A DNA stretch of 64,000 nt, taken from assembly GCA_022828595.1 (NCBI GenBank), contig JAKGHH010000003.1, forward strand, positions 55,665,759 through 55,729,758, given 5' to 3'. The notes below the pieces were generated by a model. That model ran no database searches, was not told the DNA's origin, and saw only the letters and a list, made by a program, of their open reading frames with translations. This document shows, piece after piece, positions 33,436-46,001 of the stretch; within the stretch, counting starts at the first letter, position 1; the number at the start of each line of letters is the position of its first letter. A program made the translations under genes and the position numbers. Source of the stretch: Nelumbo lutea (lineage: Eukaryota; Streptophyta; Magnoliopsida; Proteales; Nelumbonaceae).

Positions 33436-34014
33436 AAACGACATTGGGAGGCTGCATTGCGAGTGGTGTGCTACTTAAAAGGAAATCCTGGTCAAGGAAT
33501 TCTCTTGCATTCAGATTATGACTTGTAGTTATATGCATGGTGTGATTCAAACTGGGCGAGCCATCCTTTGTCCCGACATTCCCTATCTGGGTGGTTTGTT
33601 TTACTTAGGAAATCGCCGATTTCCTGGAAAACTAAGAAATAACACACTGTGGCTCGTTCTTCAGCGGAAGCAGAGTATTGATCTATGGCCACGACCACGT
33701 GTGAATTAAAATGGCTGAAGGGATTGTTATTGGCCCTTGGAGTGACGCATTTGAACCCAATGCGATTATATTGCGATAGTCAGGCAACCTTGCATATTGC
33801 AGCAAACCCAATGTTTCATGAGCGTACGAAACATATTGAAGTTGATTGCCATTTTGTTCATGATGAGATTCACAATGGTTGCATTTGTCCTGCTTATGTG
33901 TCGACTACCATTTAGCTGGCAGACATTTTTATAAAGGCACTAGGTCACAGAGAATTTGAGTATTTTCTCCGCAAGTTGGGCATTCACAATCTGCATGCTC
34001 CAACTTGAGGGGGG
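33436..34014 (+). pseudogene. Copia element 2 RNase H
   Basis: Frames in pieces: YCDSQATLHIAANPMFHERT followed by KHIEVDCHFVHDEIHNG is the conserved copia RNase H end, followed by the polypurine tract. Frameshifts near 33500-33690. Confidence 0.85.
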
Positions 34015-34172
34015 TGTTAGGATTGAATTGGGAGTCTTCAGGATTAGGAGTTCGTTTTGAGTTTGAGTTCCTATAAATTTAGGATATTCGGTGTTCGATG
34101 GTTGTGTATATATATCTAAATCTTCAATGAATGAAAATAAGAAAAGCAAACCAGAAAAGCTCTAGTTTTACA
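34015..34172 (+). repeat. Copia element 2, 3' LTR
   Basis: 158 bp, same ends as the 5' LTR but without the internal duplication. Confidence 0.92.
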
Positions 34173-34177
34173 TATAT

Positions 34178-34330
34178 GACATTACTTTGAAGCCACCATC
34201 CTAGCTGCTCATTGAAGGCTACCAAAAAGAATAATATTTCTTTGGTTGTCATTAGCGTGCAACCTAAACTGTTCAGGTTGAGCTTTTGTTAAATTTTAAT
34301 GGCCCGATACAAAAGTCTAGTGCCCAAAAT
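34178..34330 (-). mobile_element. LINE fragment, right half
   Basis: Directly beyond the copia target duplication. Minus-strand reading PLKFNKSS (like KLNFDGSS of LINE RNase H) and ILFGSLQ with stops places it just upstream of the part at 28846-29260. The right limit is uncertain. Confidence 0.4.
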
Positions 34331-34473
34331 GTAAAATCTTCAACTTGAGTATCCAAGTTGCACCCCTCGGTGATTGGTTCATTTCTCCACAGCTTACAAA
34401 TCCAATTGCAATGAATTTTTTTAGGATTAGGCATGGTACAATTAAAAAACATGTTATTATTGGTTGATAGAAC

Positions 34474-34747
34474 CAAGTTTTTAAAATCAAACCGGACAAT
34501 GAACCGGTCAGGGGTCCGGTTCTCGGGTTGAACGGTCTAACTATTCGAATCCAACGGATGGCCCGTTCTAACAAAAAAATAAAAAAGTTCAAAAAAATAA
34601 AAACAGGTCAAACCATTGAACGGTTCGACCACCTGGGTCAGTGGTTTACTGACCAAATCAATGGTTTTTGGGAAAATAACGGTTCTGGGGTAAAATGAAA
34701 CCGGTCACCTAACCGGTTCCTGATTTTCTGGTCTGGTTAAAACCATG
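34474..34747. mobile_element. hAT MITE, family A copy 1
   Basis: 274 bp, ends CAAGTTTTTAAAATC and GGTTAAAACCATG, perfect 8-bp duplication GATAGAAC (34466-34473, 34748-34755). The interior is rich in ACCGGTT and GGTCAAACC motifs in both orientations. Confidence 0.88.
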
Positions 34748-34755
34748 GATAGAAC

Positions 34756-36474
34756 GTCAACTTAAACTTGCACCAAACAATATAATAAACAATAATAATT
34801 GTAATTGCATTGCCCTTCACCATGAACCATTATCTTCATACTCCAAGCTTGATTGAATGTTTCTTAAGAGTTGGATTGATCAGCTATTTAATATGATCAT
34901 CTTCAAATTGCTCATTGCACTTAAAGGCTCTTTCTATATACATTAATAGTATTGCAAGATTCAACAAATTTTCTATTCTCTCTTTTAAATTGGTTAAATA
35001 ACGATAAGGAGGTTGAGAGATTTTAGAGCCTAATAACTTGGACTTAATCAAATGGGAGTTCTTAAATGAGAAACCCCAATGACCATAATGTTGGGCCACA
35101 ACTTTATGAGTCCCACACACTAATAGTCATTGCATTCGAATCAACGTTCAAAGTACTGATACACAAAATAGGCACAAATTTGAGTATCAGGTGTTTCAAA
35201 CACATGCCCCTCCTTTTATATATATTTCAAAATTTTATAGGGGATCAGTCTTCTACCCATGAATGTGGTCAAACAATGGGTATTTAGAGTATTAATGGGC
35301 CAAAAATATCAAACAATGCACCCAATATTGTAAACCTTGGTTCTAAGCATGCTATGCTGTCAATGAAGTGTAGCGAATTTTCTTTTCACTTCAAGCTATG
35401 ATTTTTCAACCAGGCTTTGAACCATCCACTAAAGTTTGTCACATTTTGATCATCAACTTAGCTCCAAAAGAGCCCCAAAGTCCAAACTACACTGGCTTGC
35501 ATAATTCACATCTTCATCATAGTAATAGTTTTAGTTGAGGGTGCAACTTGGGCGGATTTAGGTTGACTTTTGTCAAAATTTGAATGGATCAGGCCCAAAG
35601 GCCCAAGCGTGAAACAACGTAAAATGCTAACTAACGCCAACATGAATTACACCGCCGGTTTCAGTTTCTTTTTTAGATAATTCATAATTGAACAAATGGG
35701 CTCATTGGCAACTCTTCTTTCCTTGGTTATTGATTGTAGAATTGTTTGAAGTCGTAGCCATTTTTCGTGATGAACTGATTTTAATCATAAATCTATTTTA
35801 TTATTATTATTATTATTATTATTTGGTTTGACAGCAAATAAGAAAACTGAGGAAAAGTTCATAAGGAATCTCGGAAATTTTGCTAAGAACTTTCCCTTAA
35901 TTTTTCTGTCTCACTTGTTTTCTATGAAAGCAAAAATAGTCTTGGGTCAGGTATACAACAAAATTTATCCTACTAAGGGAATCGAGCAAGTCCAATCTTA
36001 GAAATCAGAACTTCATTTACAAAGGCAGTAGAGAAATGATCATGAACAAGATCCCTCTTTCAATTGATGACCAACCTGATCTATCAGCTCAAGACACTGT
36101 CAAGGGCATCTGGGTTTGATTTTGGCTCAATTTATTCTAAACCTTTCAATAGAATGGTCATTCTAGATTTTGGAATCATCTCTAAATACTTTTTGGAAAA
36201 TTATGGATAGGCCCAATGCAGATTTCTGAATTCCATTGTAAATGTATAAGCATTTAAAATGTAAAAAACCCTCACTCTATACATCAATGCCTGCTTGTGG
36301 ATTGACATCAATTCCGACCTGGCACATACCCCAACTGTATTTTGGGCCTAAAAATTCTAACCCTGGACTGAACGTCATTCTCCCAATATTTTTCCACCCT
36401 AAGATTCATTATTTAGCAAATATGAGGATAAAAGAAAAAGTTGTTTTTGATGGTCTAGAATTTAGAATCATTGT
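34756..36474. other. Intergenic, nothing recognised apart from a (TTA)n tract
   Basis: AT-rich, with a TTA trinucleotide run near 35798-35824. Open frames are short and without motifs. Confidence 0.6.
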
Positions 36475-36843
36475 AGGTGTTTGGCACCGGTGGTGGGAAT
36501 ACAGCACCATTTTTTCATAAAAAAGTGTTGGGTATATCGAGTTGTAATGGTGTTGAGAAAACGATGCTTATTTTTTGTTTGAAAATGATGCTGTTACATA
36601 AGTTGTTTTCTGGGAAAATATCACTGACTTTATTTGTTACCAGTGCTATAGAACCATTTTCAGCATTAGTCTATACTATCTAACATCTACGATGATGCCA
36701 TATCATTGCACAGCTGGCAGAGCAAACTGCTTTTGAAGAAAACATTGAATTTAACATTTCTTCAGACTATACTTTCCCGTTTTTTAAAACATTGAGTTTT
36801 TTATATGGTGCTTACGTGGCAACGTCATCATGCTAAACACCCA
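36475..36843. mobile_element. Inverted-repeat element, family B copy 1
   Basis: About 370 bp with ends GGTGTTTGGCACCGGTG and CATGCTAAACACCC. The interior aligns in parts with 42728-43587 (for example CAACATGATCTATATCATCC-like and GATGATGCCA...ATCATTGCAC segments). No clear target duplication, so the superfamily is open. Confidence 0.65.
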
Positions 36844-36959
36844 CATTCTCATAACTTTTTTGTTTTAAAAAACTAGAATTGAAATTTACCAAACACCCCC
36901 CTAGTCAAGTGCTTACCCATATTTGTTTTATTTGAGACAAGGCAAAACGCTACTGAAAA

Positions 36960-37290
36960 TTAGATGTGGGTCCCATTATAAGGTTTTACCTACACCTATT
37001 AGTCTATTACTCTCACATATAAGTTCCACATGTAGGCCTCACGCTCTCATCAATACGTGGGGCCCTCGTTTGTTGATCCCCCATGTATTGTGGGTTCCTA
37101 TGTGAGCAACTTGGATGTGTGGACCTTACATGTTGGTCTCACGTGTAGGTCCCAGCCCCACGACCATGAGCCCCAAATGTTAGTGAACAACTCAACATGT
37201 GATAGGTCACAATCCATATGTGGGCCCCAATCATTTGTGCTGTGGGTCTCATCTATTGTCCGATATGGGGTCCCCCACATATTCTAAATC
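36960..37290. repeat. Degenerate repeats of a GTGGGTCCCA-like unit
   Basis: The stretch repeats variants of CACATGTGGGCCTCAC and GTGTGGGTCCCA in both orientations about every 30-40 bp. It is not a clean satellite. It is followed by AT-rich DNA with a 29-bp A run (37547-37575) and a (TA)n tract (37595-37625). Confidence 0.5.
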
Positions 37291-37544
37291 AAATAAGAGT
37301 TTTCTTATCATAGTAAAACTTTTTCAGTTTTTCATATAAAATTTTACTTGCTAATTTGAGTAAATAGGCTATTTACTGAATAAAATTTTACTTACTAACC
37401 AAGTATAAAATTTTACTTACTAACCAAGTAAGTTAAACAATCAACTAAACAAATGAAAACTTTTGTTTTTTATGAAAGGATAAAAAAACTTTTTCTTTTC
37501 CTATTTATACATTACAAGGAATAGTGTTAGAGCATGTATCATAG

Positions 37545-37575
<31 letters not shown>

Positions 37576-37590
37576 CAAAAACCAAAAAAC

Positions 37591-37627
<37 letters not shown>

Positions 37628-38509
37628 CTAGTATAAATTAAATGATTTAATTTTTATTGTCTCTATAGAAGAGAAAGTGATTATCCCCTTTATATAGTAT
37701 AGATCAAAGGGGTAGATAAAGACTAGGATGCACGTAAAATTCGTTAACCTTTTCATGAAACCATTTTTTAAAATAACTATAAGAGAGAGCTTTTAACTAT
37801 GCAAATTTGATATCTACCTTCATTTTTTGAGGGACACCAAATGAACAATAGAATTAGGTAAAGCTTTATTTAATATATTGGTTTTATCTAGGGTTGTTTA
37901 TGGGTCAGGTTGAGTCTGTTTGAGTCATTTTTTTCAACTAATCCCATGTAGCCAGATTATTTCATTGACTAAACCGAAACCGATTAACCTTGAAGCAAAA
38001 TCAACCCAAATATGAAGGGTCGGTTTATCGGTTTAGTCAGTTTCTATATACATTTTAAAGTAAAATATCTATTTATATTTAAGTTTATTTCTTTTTAGTT
38101 TTTATGCAAAACCAAAATATATATTTAAATTGATTAATTTGTATTCAAAACTGATTTTTTGTCAATATATATTTAAATTTATACAAAACTGAATTAAATA
38201 TTGTACCATTGTATTATATTTGTATTGGTTTATGTTTTTTAGTTTTTATCATAAATAATCATTTTTTTTAAGTTCAAACAAAACACAAATAAAATATATC
38301 AACATTTAACATATAGGGTAGGACTAATTAATAATTATTTAAAAATATAGGATTAGTTCGGTTCAGTTTGGCTTCGATTTTCATACCGAATCGAGTTGTC
38401 GGTTTATTTTTTTCATACAAATCGAAACCGACCAGTGATTTTGAAAAACCAACCAACTCGAGTTGGGTCGGTTTGACATTTAATGTGAACACCCCTACTT
38501 TTACCCTTA

Positions 38510-38801
38510 GGCCACGTTCATTTGTAGGTAAATATGTATGGGAAAGTTACCCAACCAATTTTCCTATGTTCTTTTTGCATTAAGCAATGAGCCCCACAAT
38601 AAAGTTATTCATACTTTCCTAGGTAAAACTTACCCATCTTTTAGGTGGGTAAGTAACTTTCCTAGCTATGAGAATTTTTTACAAAACCTGATGAGACTAT
38701 TTTACTCATTTTAATAGTTACTTTTGTGGGTAGAATCCTGAAAAGCAAAAGAACATGTGCACTTACCCAGATAAACTGCACTATCACAAATGAATAAGGC
38801 C
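38510..38801. mobile_element. Harbinger-type MITE, left of an abutting pair
   Basis: Ends GGCCACGTTCATTTG and CAAATGAATAAGGCC with TTA on each side (38507-38509, 38802-38804). The interior has AGTTACCCA/TGGGTAAGT-type inverted motifs and no coding. Confidence 0.75.
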
Positions 38802-38805
38802 TTAA

Positions 38806-39201
38806 GGGGGTGTTATTTTTTTGGATTCTAAGAGGAGGAATGTTAGTCAATGGGAAAAATCCCATTGACCAAGAATCTCATGTTCTTTTTTTAGATTTAT
38901 GTGGGGACTACGGTAAATTTATTTTCTTGGGTATCACTTAACGGGGTATGCATGTGATACTCATCTCCTATGTGGGTAAATAACTTTTCCACGTAGGGGG
39001 AAGTTACCAACACTTGAATGGGGTAAAAATGCCCTTTTTGATAATAGGTTTTTATGGTTAAAATGGTTATTGCCTTATTCACACAAGAAATAAAGGAAAA
39101 TGGATAAATGCACTTACCCAAATAAATATTTTTCAAAAAAAACCTATACAAATAACTATATTTACTCAAATAAATATCTTACCAAAAAAACGAATGGGGC
39201 C
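38806..39201. mobile_element. Harbinger-type MITE, right of an abutting pair
   Basis: Ends GGGGGTGTTATTTTTTTGG and CCAAAAAAACGAATGGGGCC with TAA on each side (38803-38805, 39202-39204). Its left TAA overlaps the right TTA of the neighbouring element, within one TTAA. Confidence 0.65.
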
Positions 39202-40874
39202 TAAACAAAAAGTCTTACTTTGATAAACGCTTTCTCTAAAAACATATTTCTTTTCTTTTTTTCCCTTGTACACAAAGCGTTAGGCATCAAAGCTTGTTCT
39301 CCTTTTTTAAAAAGGAAAAATGGTTCTTCTAGAGTCAGTCACCTCACCGAAAGTGGATGCACCTTCCTCCTTGACTTAGCGTGGTTGAAAATGCAGCCAC
39401 ACAAATATGGGTGCCCATTGGAGAGTCTTTAATCTTTATGGCCTCATGTTCTCATCGGTACAGCTCACATTCATGATTCATACATTCTCTGCCTATCCTT
39501 TTCATTTTTTTTTTCTAATATCTAGAAGGTAACCATAAATATGAATGTCTTTGGAGTAAATAATATTTTGTGTGCTCAGAGAAATGATACCATTTCTTTA
39601 TAAAAATCAAGCTGAAGATACCCAAGAGAGTTGTAACTGTCTTTCATGGGATATAACATCATGAAGTTAAACAAACTGTATTAACTGTTTCCTCTAAACA
39701 AAGGGCCTGTTTGCTGAGGATTCAGCCAAGGTTTTTTTTTTTTTTTTTTTTTTTTGAGAGAGAGAAAGATTCTGGATAAGCTATTTTAAGAGGTTTAAGC
39801 AGACAGTCCTTCAAATGACCAACTGACAAGTTCAAGGAGACAGCTTATATGCTGTACATGTGGGGCTTACCTGAAACCCTAGAAAGCCAGAAGCCAAGTG
39901 CATTGACCGATCCATTTCTCAGAAGCTATCCATGATAGTTTTACCGAAAAGTCGATTTTATACAGTTCATGGAAGCCATTTTTTCAGTTTTTCGAATATT
40001 TACCAAACAAGTCTTAGGGTTTCTTTTCTTAGCTCTTGCAATGTTGAAGCCGCAGAATGAAAGCCCTTTTTCCGTTGTCATAGAGTGGGGCCCACCTCGT
40101 AAAGCCAAAAGCCACCGCATAAAAGCCCTCCCAAAAGGGCACGAAGTATCATAAACTTTATTTTTTACCTTTTAGAAAGCCAAAAGCATCACAAACTTCG
40201 ATAAAAAAGCATAGGACCTACTAAATGCATCTCACGCCACCATTAACGCCACCTAAAAAAAAATCTTTATTTGCTTTTCAATTTCTTCCCAAAAGCATCT
40301 CCCTGAATTTCCCTAAGGCATGTTGGTGGTTTCATCAATGGCTTTGTAGTAGTGGTCCTTCCAAAGGAATGCTTTATTTCCTTGTCAAAGTTCTCAACTA
40401 CCCCCAGCACATAAAAATCAATAGGCTTGGGATTCGCTTCATGTGGAAGGCCAAGATATGGCCATTCACAGACTTATCTTCCAAGATTCTTGTAATAAGA
40501 CATAGCTCAGAGAATCAGTTGAGGTTGTTGGGGCAAATACAAGTGGCCCATTAACGCATCTTTACGAGTAAAGAGAATATGGCAAATACCAGATGCAGTG
40601 CAAATATCTGGTCATATTTCTTTTTATCTGTAACTTGTTTCTTAGATTTCTTTTTGGCTTGAGAGATTGAGTGGAATTTAGGATTTGAGAGAACCAATTG
40701 TAGTTATATATATATATATATATTATATTGATGCCTTTGGCATTTGTCCTTATCATTGTATCCATTTCTATTTCCATTATTACTGAATGACTGCTTGAAT
40801 CTTAAACTTCAATCAATCATCATTTCAAAAGCATTGGTAGCTTCATTGTTTCTTTATCCAACTACTGTGCTGTA
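39202..40874. other. Intergenic; weak retroelement-like reading at 40225-40554
   Basis: Contains a long T run at about 39730-39757, a GA tract, and (TA)n near 40707-40721. A plus-strand 109-codon frame at 40225-40554 has an aromatic-rich segment (CWWFHQWLCSSGPSKGML) vaguely like the capsid-end region of plant pararetrovirus-type polyproteins. No RT, protease or other domain accompanies it. Confidence 0.25.
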
Positions 40875-41178
40875 CAATATTTTTGAATAGTGGTTGATCC
40901 CAACGGTTGGACTGTTCGGCCTGGGAATCAGGCAATCGGTTTTGTTTTATCTTAAATTTAGTCTTTGATGAAAATTTATTGAATTGGTCAATGACCTATT
41001 AAGCGGGCAGTCAAACCACTGACCTATTTAATGATTTTTGGTCATTTTTATTTTAATTATTTTTTATTCTTTTGTTAGAATGAATTGTCCATTTAAATCG
41101 GATGGTTGAACTGTCAACTTAGAAATTGATGACCAAAACAGTTCTGATTTTAATTCCAGATCGATTTTAAAAACATTG
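40875..41178. mobile_element. hAT MITE, family A copy 2
   Basis: 304 bp, ends CAATATTTTTGAA and TTTTAAAAACATTG, perfect 8-bp duplication GTGCTGTA (40867-40874, 41179-41186). Shares GGTCAAACCACTGACCTATT-like sequence with copy 1, but is more diverged and AT-richer. Confidence 0.82.
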
Positions 41179-41186
41179 GTGCTGTA

Positions 41187-42727
41187 TTTGTTTCATGGCC
41201 AAAATGGAATTTGGGGGGATCCACAGGCTCCGGGATACTTCTGGTTTGGGCTCAAATCTGAAACAGAGTGGGATTTGGAAACAGGTGGATTTTAAGCTTT
41301 CAGTTTTGTAGTTTGAGGATTTTGAAATTCTGCACAATTAAGCTGAACTTTTGTTTGTTTTAGCTTGGGGTTACAGACAAATAGATGGACTAAGGCCATG
41401 TTTGCTCTACTTGTTAAAGTAAATACCCACAATTAGGTTCATTCAATCCTGAATTTTGAAACATATGTAGTCCAGAAGCCAAGGCCCATGGACATGACCA
41501 TCACTAACTGAGAAAATGAAAATTAAAAATAAATTATATTACTTATATTTATTATATCAGAAATATTAGTTATTACTAGTAAGCCTTTATTATGACCCTT
41601 TTACTTAAAGATTTATCCATAAAATTAAATCAAAGTTATTAAATGATAAACAAATGTGAAGCAAAAAGAGTGAATATATATATAGAGAGAGATGCACATT
41701 CCAAATGTATTTTGTACTTGTATGTTGTTATTGATGGGATGATACTTTTGATATCGCAATCATGTTTGAGATGTGCGGCTATAGATTATATTGGGAACTG
41801 TATTTGTAGCAGATACAAAAGTTTCAACAGAACCGTTTTACAATGCTTCATAAAATTTATGAACTGCATGTTGGAAATTGATTCTTTAGAACATGTGAGG
41901 AATGTATCCCAGTAATTGTCTACTATTTCCTTTCCTCTAGCACCATTCTTGATGGTGCTGCTCATAATTGCCAAAAACTCATAGGGCTGGGGAGTGGGGT
42001 TTTCATGACTATTTAAAGCTTCTAGAAACCCTAAACTGAGTCTAGACTTTCATTTTTGGTAATGGCAAAAGAGTTGCAATGGGATTCCATGCAAGCAAAA
42101 TCTTTGCATACACTTTGAAATTATGGAAATCTAATCGTACATTGGGAATATTTCATATATGTATGGAGATATTCTCAATCTGTGGTTGTATACTATGTGA
42201 GCAGAGTTTTACTTGTTCAAAAGTTATGGTATGATGCCTTCAAAAGCCAAATATTTTAGGTATTCCTTAAGAATAATTAATTTCCTTAATAAGTATTGTA
42301 GTCTATGGGGTCGTTTCATAACAGCTAAAGATGCTGAACTGAGAAGTTTATTAATTTGTCTTTTAGTGAATAAATTTTTAAGGCTCCTTAATGGCTGGAA
42401 CTGAATACTATTGAAAGTTTTATCATTTATTTATTTTATCAACTAGAAACAAAGCAATAAATCTTTAAGCTTCAGCCATTATCAAACAGCCCCTATGTGA
42501 TTATTTTTAGTTGATTAATCAATCCAATCTTCTTAACAAAATAATAACAAATTTGCATAGATAATGATAATTTACTAAATAAAATGAATAATAATAATTA
42601 GAGCAATGTTACCAAGTGAATGAATTAGCATAATAATATGATACCATCTGATTTTCTAGTGTATGATACCATCTTACAGATCATCCGATACGGTAAGATA
42701 CCATCAATACGTATTGATTATTTAACT
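41187..42727. other. Intergenic, nothing recognised
   Basis: AT-rich; no terminal repeats with target duplications and no coding motif found. Confidence 0.6.
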
Positions 42728-43587
42728 AGGTTTTTGGCATAGGTGTTGGGAACATCGCACCGTTTTTTGAGAAAAACGGTACTGAGCATGTGGAGTTGTA
42801 AATGCATTTTTGTTTGGAACTGGTGCTGTCACATAGGCTGTTTTCTCATAATACAACACTAATTTTGTTTGGTACAAGTGCTGCATAGCTACGTTTTCAA
42901 CATGATCTATATCATCCAATGTCCAAGATGATGCCACATCATTGCACTGTTGGCAGTAATACACCGTTTTCCCAACGTCTGTTTGGCATCGATGTCATTG
43001 CTCTAGAAAATGGTGACACATCAGTGCCACGTCGGAAAAAAACGATGCTCTAGGAAACGCCTGTTTGTTTGGAACAGTTTTTCCATAAAAAACGGTGCTC
43101 CAAGCCACGCCTTGGGAATCGAAAAGGCATGGTTTGGAGCAATGCTGAATTTGGCATTTTCTCAAATTGCAGCTCGTTGCTATCAATCAGGACGTGATGT
43201 GGACTTCCTATAATTGGTATCAGTGCTGAAAACAAACGTGGAGCACTGATACCAAACAGAAAGTGTTGTTGTTGGTCCAGGAAACGTCCTACCTGGTAGC
43301 AATGTTTCCAAACAGAAAAAAAAAGAAGAGAAAATGGTGCTTCCAACCCATACATCAACAACACCGTTTTCTATTTGCAGCATCGATGCCAAACATATAC
43401 TAAAAAAACATTGAATTTGACATTACTTTAGACTTCATTTTTCCAATTTTCAATACGTAGTTTGAAGCAACATATTTTCTGGAAAAATTGTATCAAACAA
43501 GAGGATATTGTTTGAAGTACTGTTTTTGGTGTGACACCTACATGGCGCCATTTTCTCAAAAAAAATGGCATCGATGCCAAACACCCA
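42728..43587. mobile_element. Inverted-repeat element, family B copy 2, compound
   Basis: About 860 bp with outer ends GTTTTTGGCATAGGTG and CATCGATGCCAAACACCC. Further copies of the end motif (GTTTGGCATCGATG at about 42982, CGATGCCAAACATA near 43384) lie inside, so two or more family members appear nested or rearranged. Many GAAAACGGTG/CACCGTTTT blocks in both orientations. No coding capacity. Confidence 0.6.
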
Positions 43588-45359
43588 CATTGTGATGGAA
43601 AATCCATATAGGCCATCATTTTCATTGTGTGGAAGTTGAAAAAACTCCCCTTAATATTGGTACAAGTCTTAGATCACCAAATTCGAAGGCTAATAAAACT
43701 GTCTTGATACCAAGGACCCGTTGATGGGTTTTGGCCCCATTGTTTCGTATCGGAACCCACCATTAAATGGGTCCTTAGATGGAACCAATTTATACAGATT
43801 TTGATGTTAATGCCTTTACCTTACAGTGACAAGGAAAAAAAAAAGGAAAAGGAAAAGTCATTAACGGCTTCCCTGTGGCCCTATATGTTTTTTAGCCTTG
43901 TCTATTTGATGATGTCTGATATTGAGCATTAAGACCAAGCTTCATGGGTACCCATATCCAACCTGCCAACTAAATGGGTGGATTTTGGGTCGGTGGGTGG
44001 GTTGCATGGGGTTAGAAATTGCCACCTCTACCCACAGCACATGCAATGTTACTCTAATTCGATCCTTGTGGTAGCATCAATTGGGCCTCTTATTGCATCT
44101 TGACCCAATAATTTTGATATTTTTTCTTTCTGTGATTAATTAGGGCCTCTTGTTCCTTATACAACCAAACTTTCTATGGTCACATTATCCAGTTGAACTG
44201 ATCCTGTTTCTCTACTATTGTGTTATCATGGGGTTTGGCTTTACTACCCATTAAAGTGACCATTGAAGTGAGGACATATGGGACCGAATAGAGCCACCAA
44301 GAAACCCATATGTCTGCAAGTAAACCCTGACCAGATAGGCCAAAACGCCTTTATGTTTCTCTGTTGCATAAATTTAAGCCTTGATATCCTTATCTATAGT
44401 TTTTAATATATGTCCCGATCAACAGGGCTACCCATGTGCTCTTTGAGAGGGGAACAATATTAATATGGATTTAAGGGCAAGGTTTTAAATATCGATACGT
44501 GTCAAGGTTCTAAATATAGGTCCGATGTGATAGAACGGGCGTATCACAGACTTTTGAACAGCACGTCTTATATTTAGTTTTTTTTCAAACTTGTCAAGGG
44601 GTCAGTATAAGGTCTGTTTATCCCCTGAAATAGGGCTAAATCCCAAAAATATAAGGTTTATGTATTGGTAACTCATTGGTACGTATGTATGGACCAATAC
44701 AGGCAAATATATTGTGAAATATTGATCCTTGCCTAGTGCAATTATGTATTTAGAAGTCCTTAAGGGATGTTGATGAGTCAGGCTAAGTAGTAAACCCACA
44801 CTAACCTTCAGAGTTTAGGTTGAGGTAAATGGAATTCACATGTATGTCTCACAGAGGCGCCCCACAATACATCCCAATTATGTATTGGGAACATTTCCCA
44901 ATGACAAATATGAAAAATGTTTTCAATGCAATCTGAGATGTGCATGTAGCATATTGTGGGGGTACATATTTGAACTCATTTCTGCGTTGAACTCAATTCA
45001 TGGACATTGCAGCATTCGAACATTTGTATATGTAAGTTTGGTTGAGTATAATTGTCTTATACATGGACCGGTTGGGTCAAAGTCGATAATTTCTCATTTA
45101 GGTGTTGCTTCCTTTAATGACATTCCTTTGATGATGATTCCTTTGATGAGATTACGGATGTGTTGCTTCATGTTAAATTAAGGATGTACTGCTTCAGGTT
45201 AAATTAAGGATGTGTTTGGGATGGATGATAATTCCTTTGATGAGATTTTAAATTATTGACGTTTTAGAAATTAGAAAAATTATTTGTTTGGTACTATTGC
45301 TGTTATGTCAATTGATCTCTCAAAAATGGGATATGAATTTGTTTGGTAGTGATTATTAG
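43588..45359. other. Intergenic; possible degraded hAT-like element near 44479-44740
   Basis: GGCAAGGTTTTAAATATCGA near 44479 and an inverted GATCCTTGCC near 44727-44736 look like hAT ends, but no 8-bp duplication matches. The rest shows nothing. Confidence 0.35.
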
Positions 45360-45861
45360 TAGGGGCGTCAACGGTATTCGAAAATATGATTTCGAATTCG
45401 ATATTCGATATAATTGAATAAAATTTAGATAATTTGAATATCTAATCGGTCGAATTCGGATATCCTATTCATACCGAATAGTTAATCGGATTCGAATTCG
45501 GATAAGACCTGATCGATTCGATAAATATCCGAATTTGACCGACTATTTAATTCTTATATATAATATATAAAATATTTTACATAATTTATATATAATAATT
45601 AAATTATATAAATAATTTATATATTTATATACTTTATATCAATAAAATATTTATTTTATATATTTATTAATGATCTAAAATAATTAATTAATCGAATCGA
45701 ATCAAATATTTGAATATTCAAATATTCAATCAGATTCGAATCGGGTATTAATTTTCAATATCCGTTTGATATTGAATCGGATTCAAATATTGAAATTTCT
45801 AATCGAATTCAAATTTGGATATTGCCTAATTTGATTCGAATCTAGTCCATTTACACTCCTA
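45360..45861. mobile_element. hAT-type MITE of the TAGGGG-end group
   Basis: 502 bp, ends TAGGGGCGTCAACGG and CCATTTACACTCCTA, flanked by ATTATTAG and ATTATTAA (7 of 8 match). The interior is full of TTCGAATTCG/ATTCGGATAT palindromic motifs. Confidence 0.7.
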
Positions 45862-46001
45862 ATTATTAATAGTGAATTTTGTTTCAGAGGAACTATCTCT
45901 CCTATCCACACCACAAGCACAAAAATATAGAACCGGCCAACCCAAGTTTAATAATCGGTTTTGACCGATTTGCTGATTTCTCAATAATTAACCAATTAAA
46001 C

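Larger units (their letters stand above)
29261..34172 (+). mobile_element. Ty1/copia retrotransposon 2, internally deleted and inactive
   Basis: 4912 bp with LTRs starting TGTTAGGATTGAATTGGGA and ending TTTTACA, flanked by TATAT on both sides (29256-29260, 34173-34177). The PBS TGGTATCAGAGCC abuts the 5' LTR, and the polypurine tract TTGAGGGGGG abuts the 3' LTR. The order protease, integrase, RT, RNase H is copia. Most of gag is missing; the leader instead holds a 39-bp tandem array. Stops interrupt every domain and the RT active site is changed. Confidence 0.95.

Noticed and set aside
37547..37625. A run and (TA)n tract as a transposon tail or replication feature
   Set aside because: Simple-sequence expansion without adjacent LINE or SINE sequence; no further structure.
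39715..40140. Possible Harbinger-like ends (GGGCCTGTTTGC)
   Set aside because: No matching inverted end with a 3-bp target duplication was found.
43010..43392. Several 60-100 codon frames on both strands
   Set aside because: All fall inside the inverted-repeat element; reading on both strands is an effect of its symmetry.
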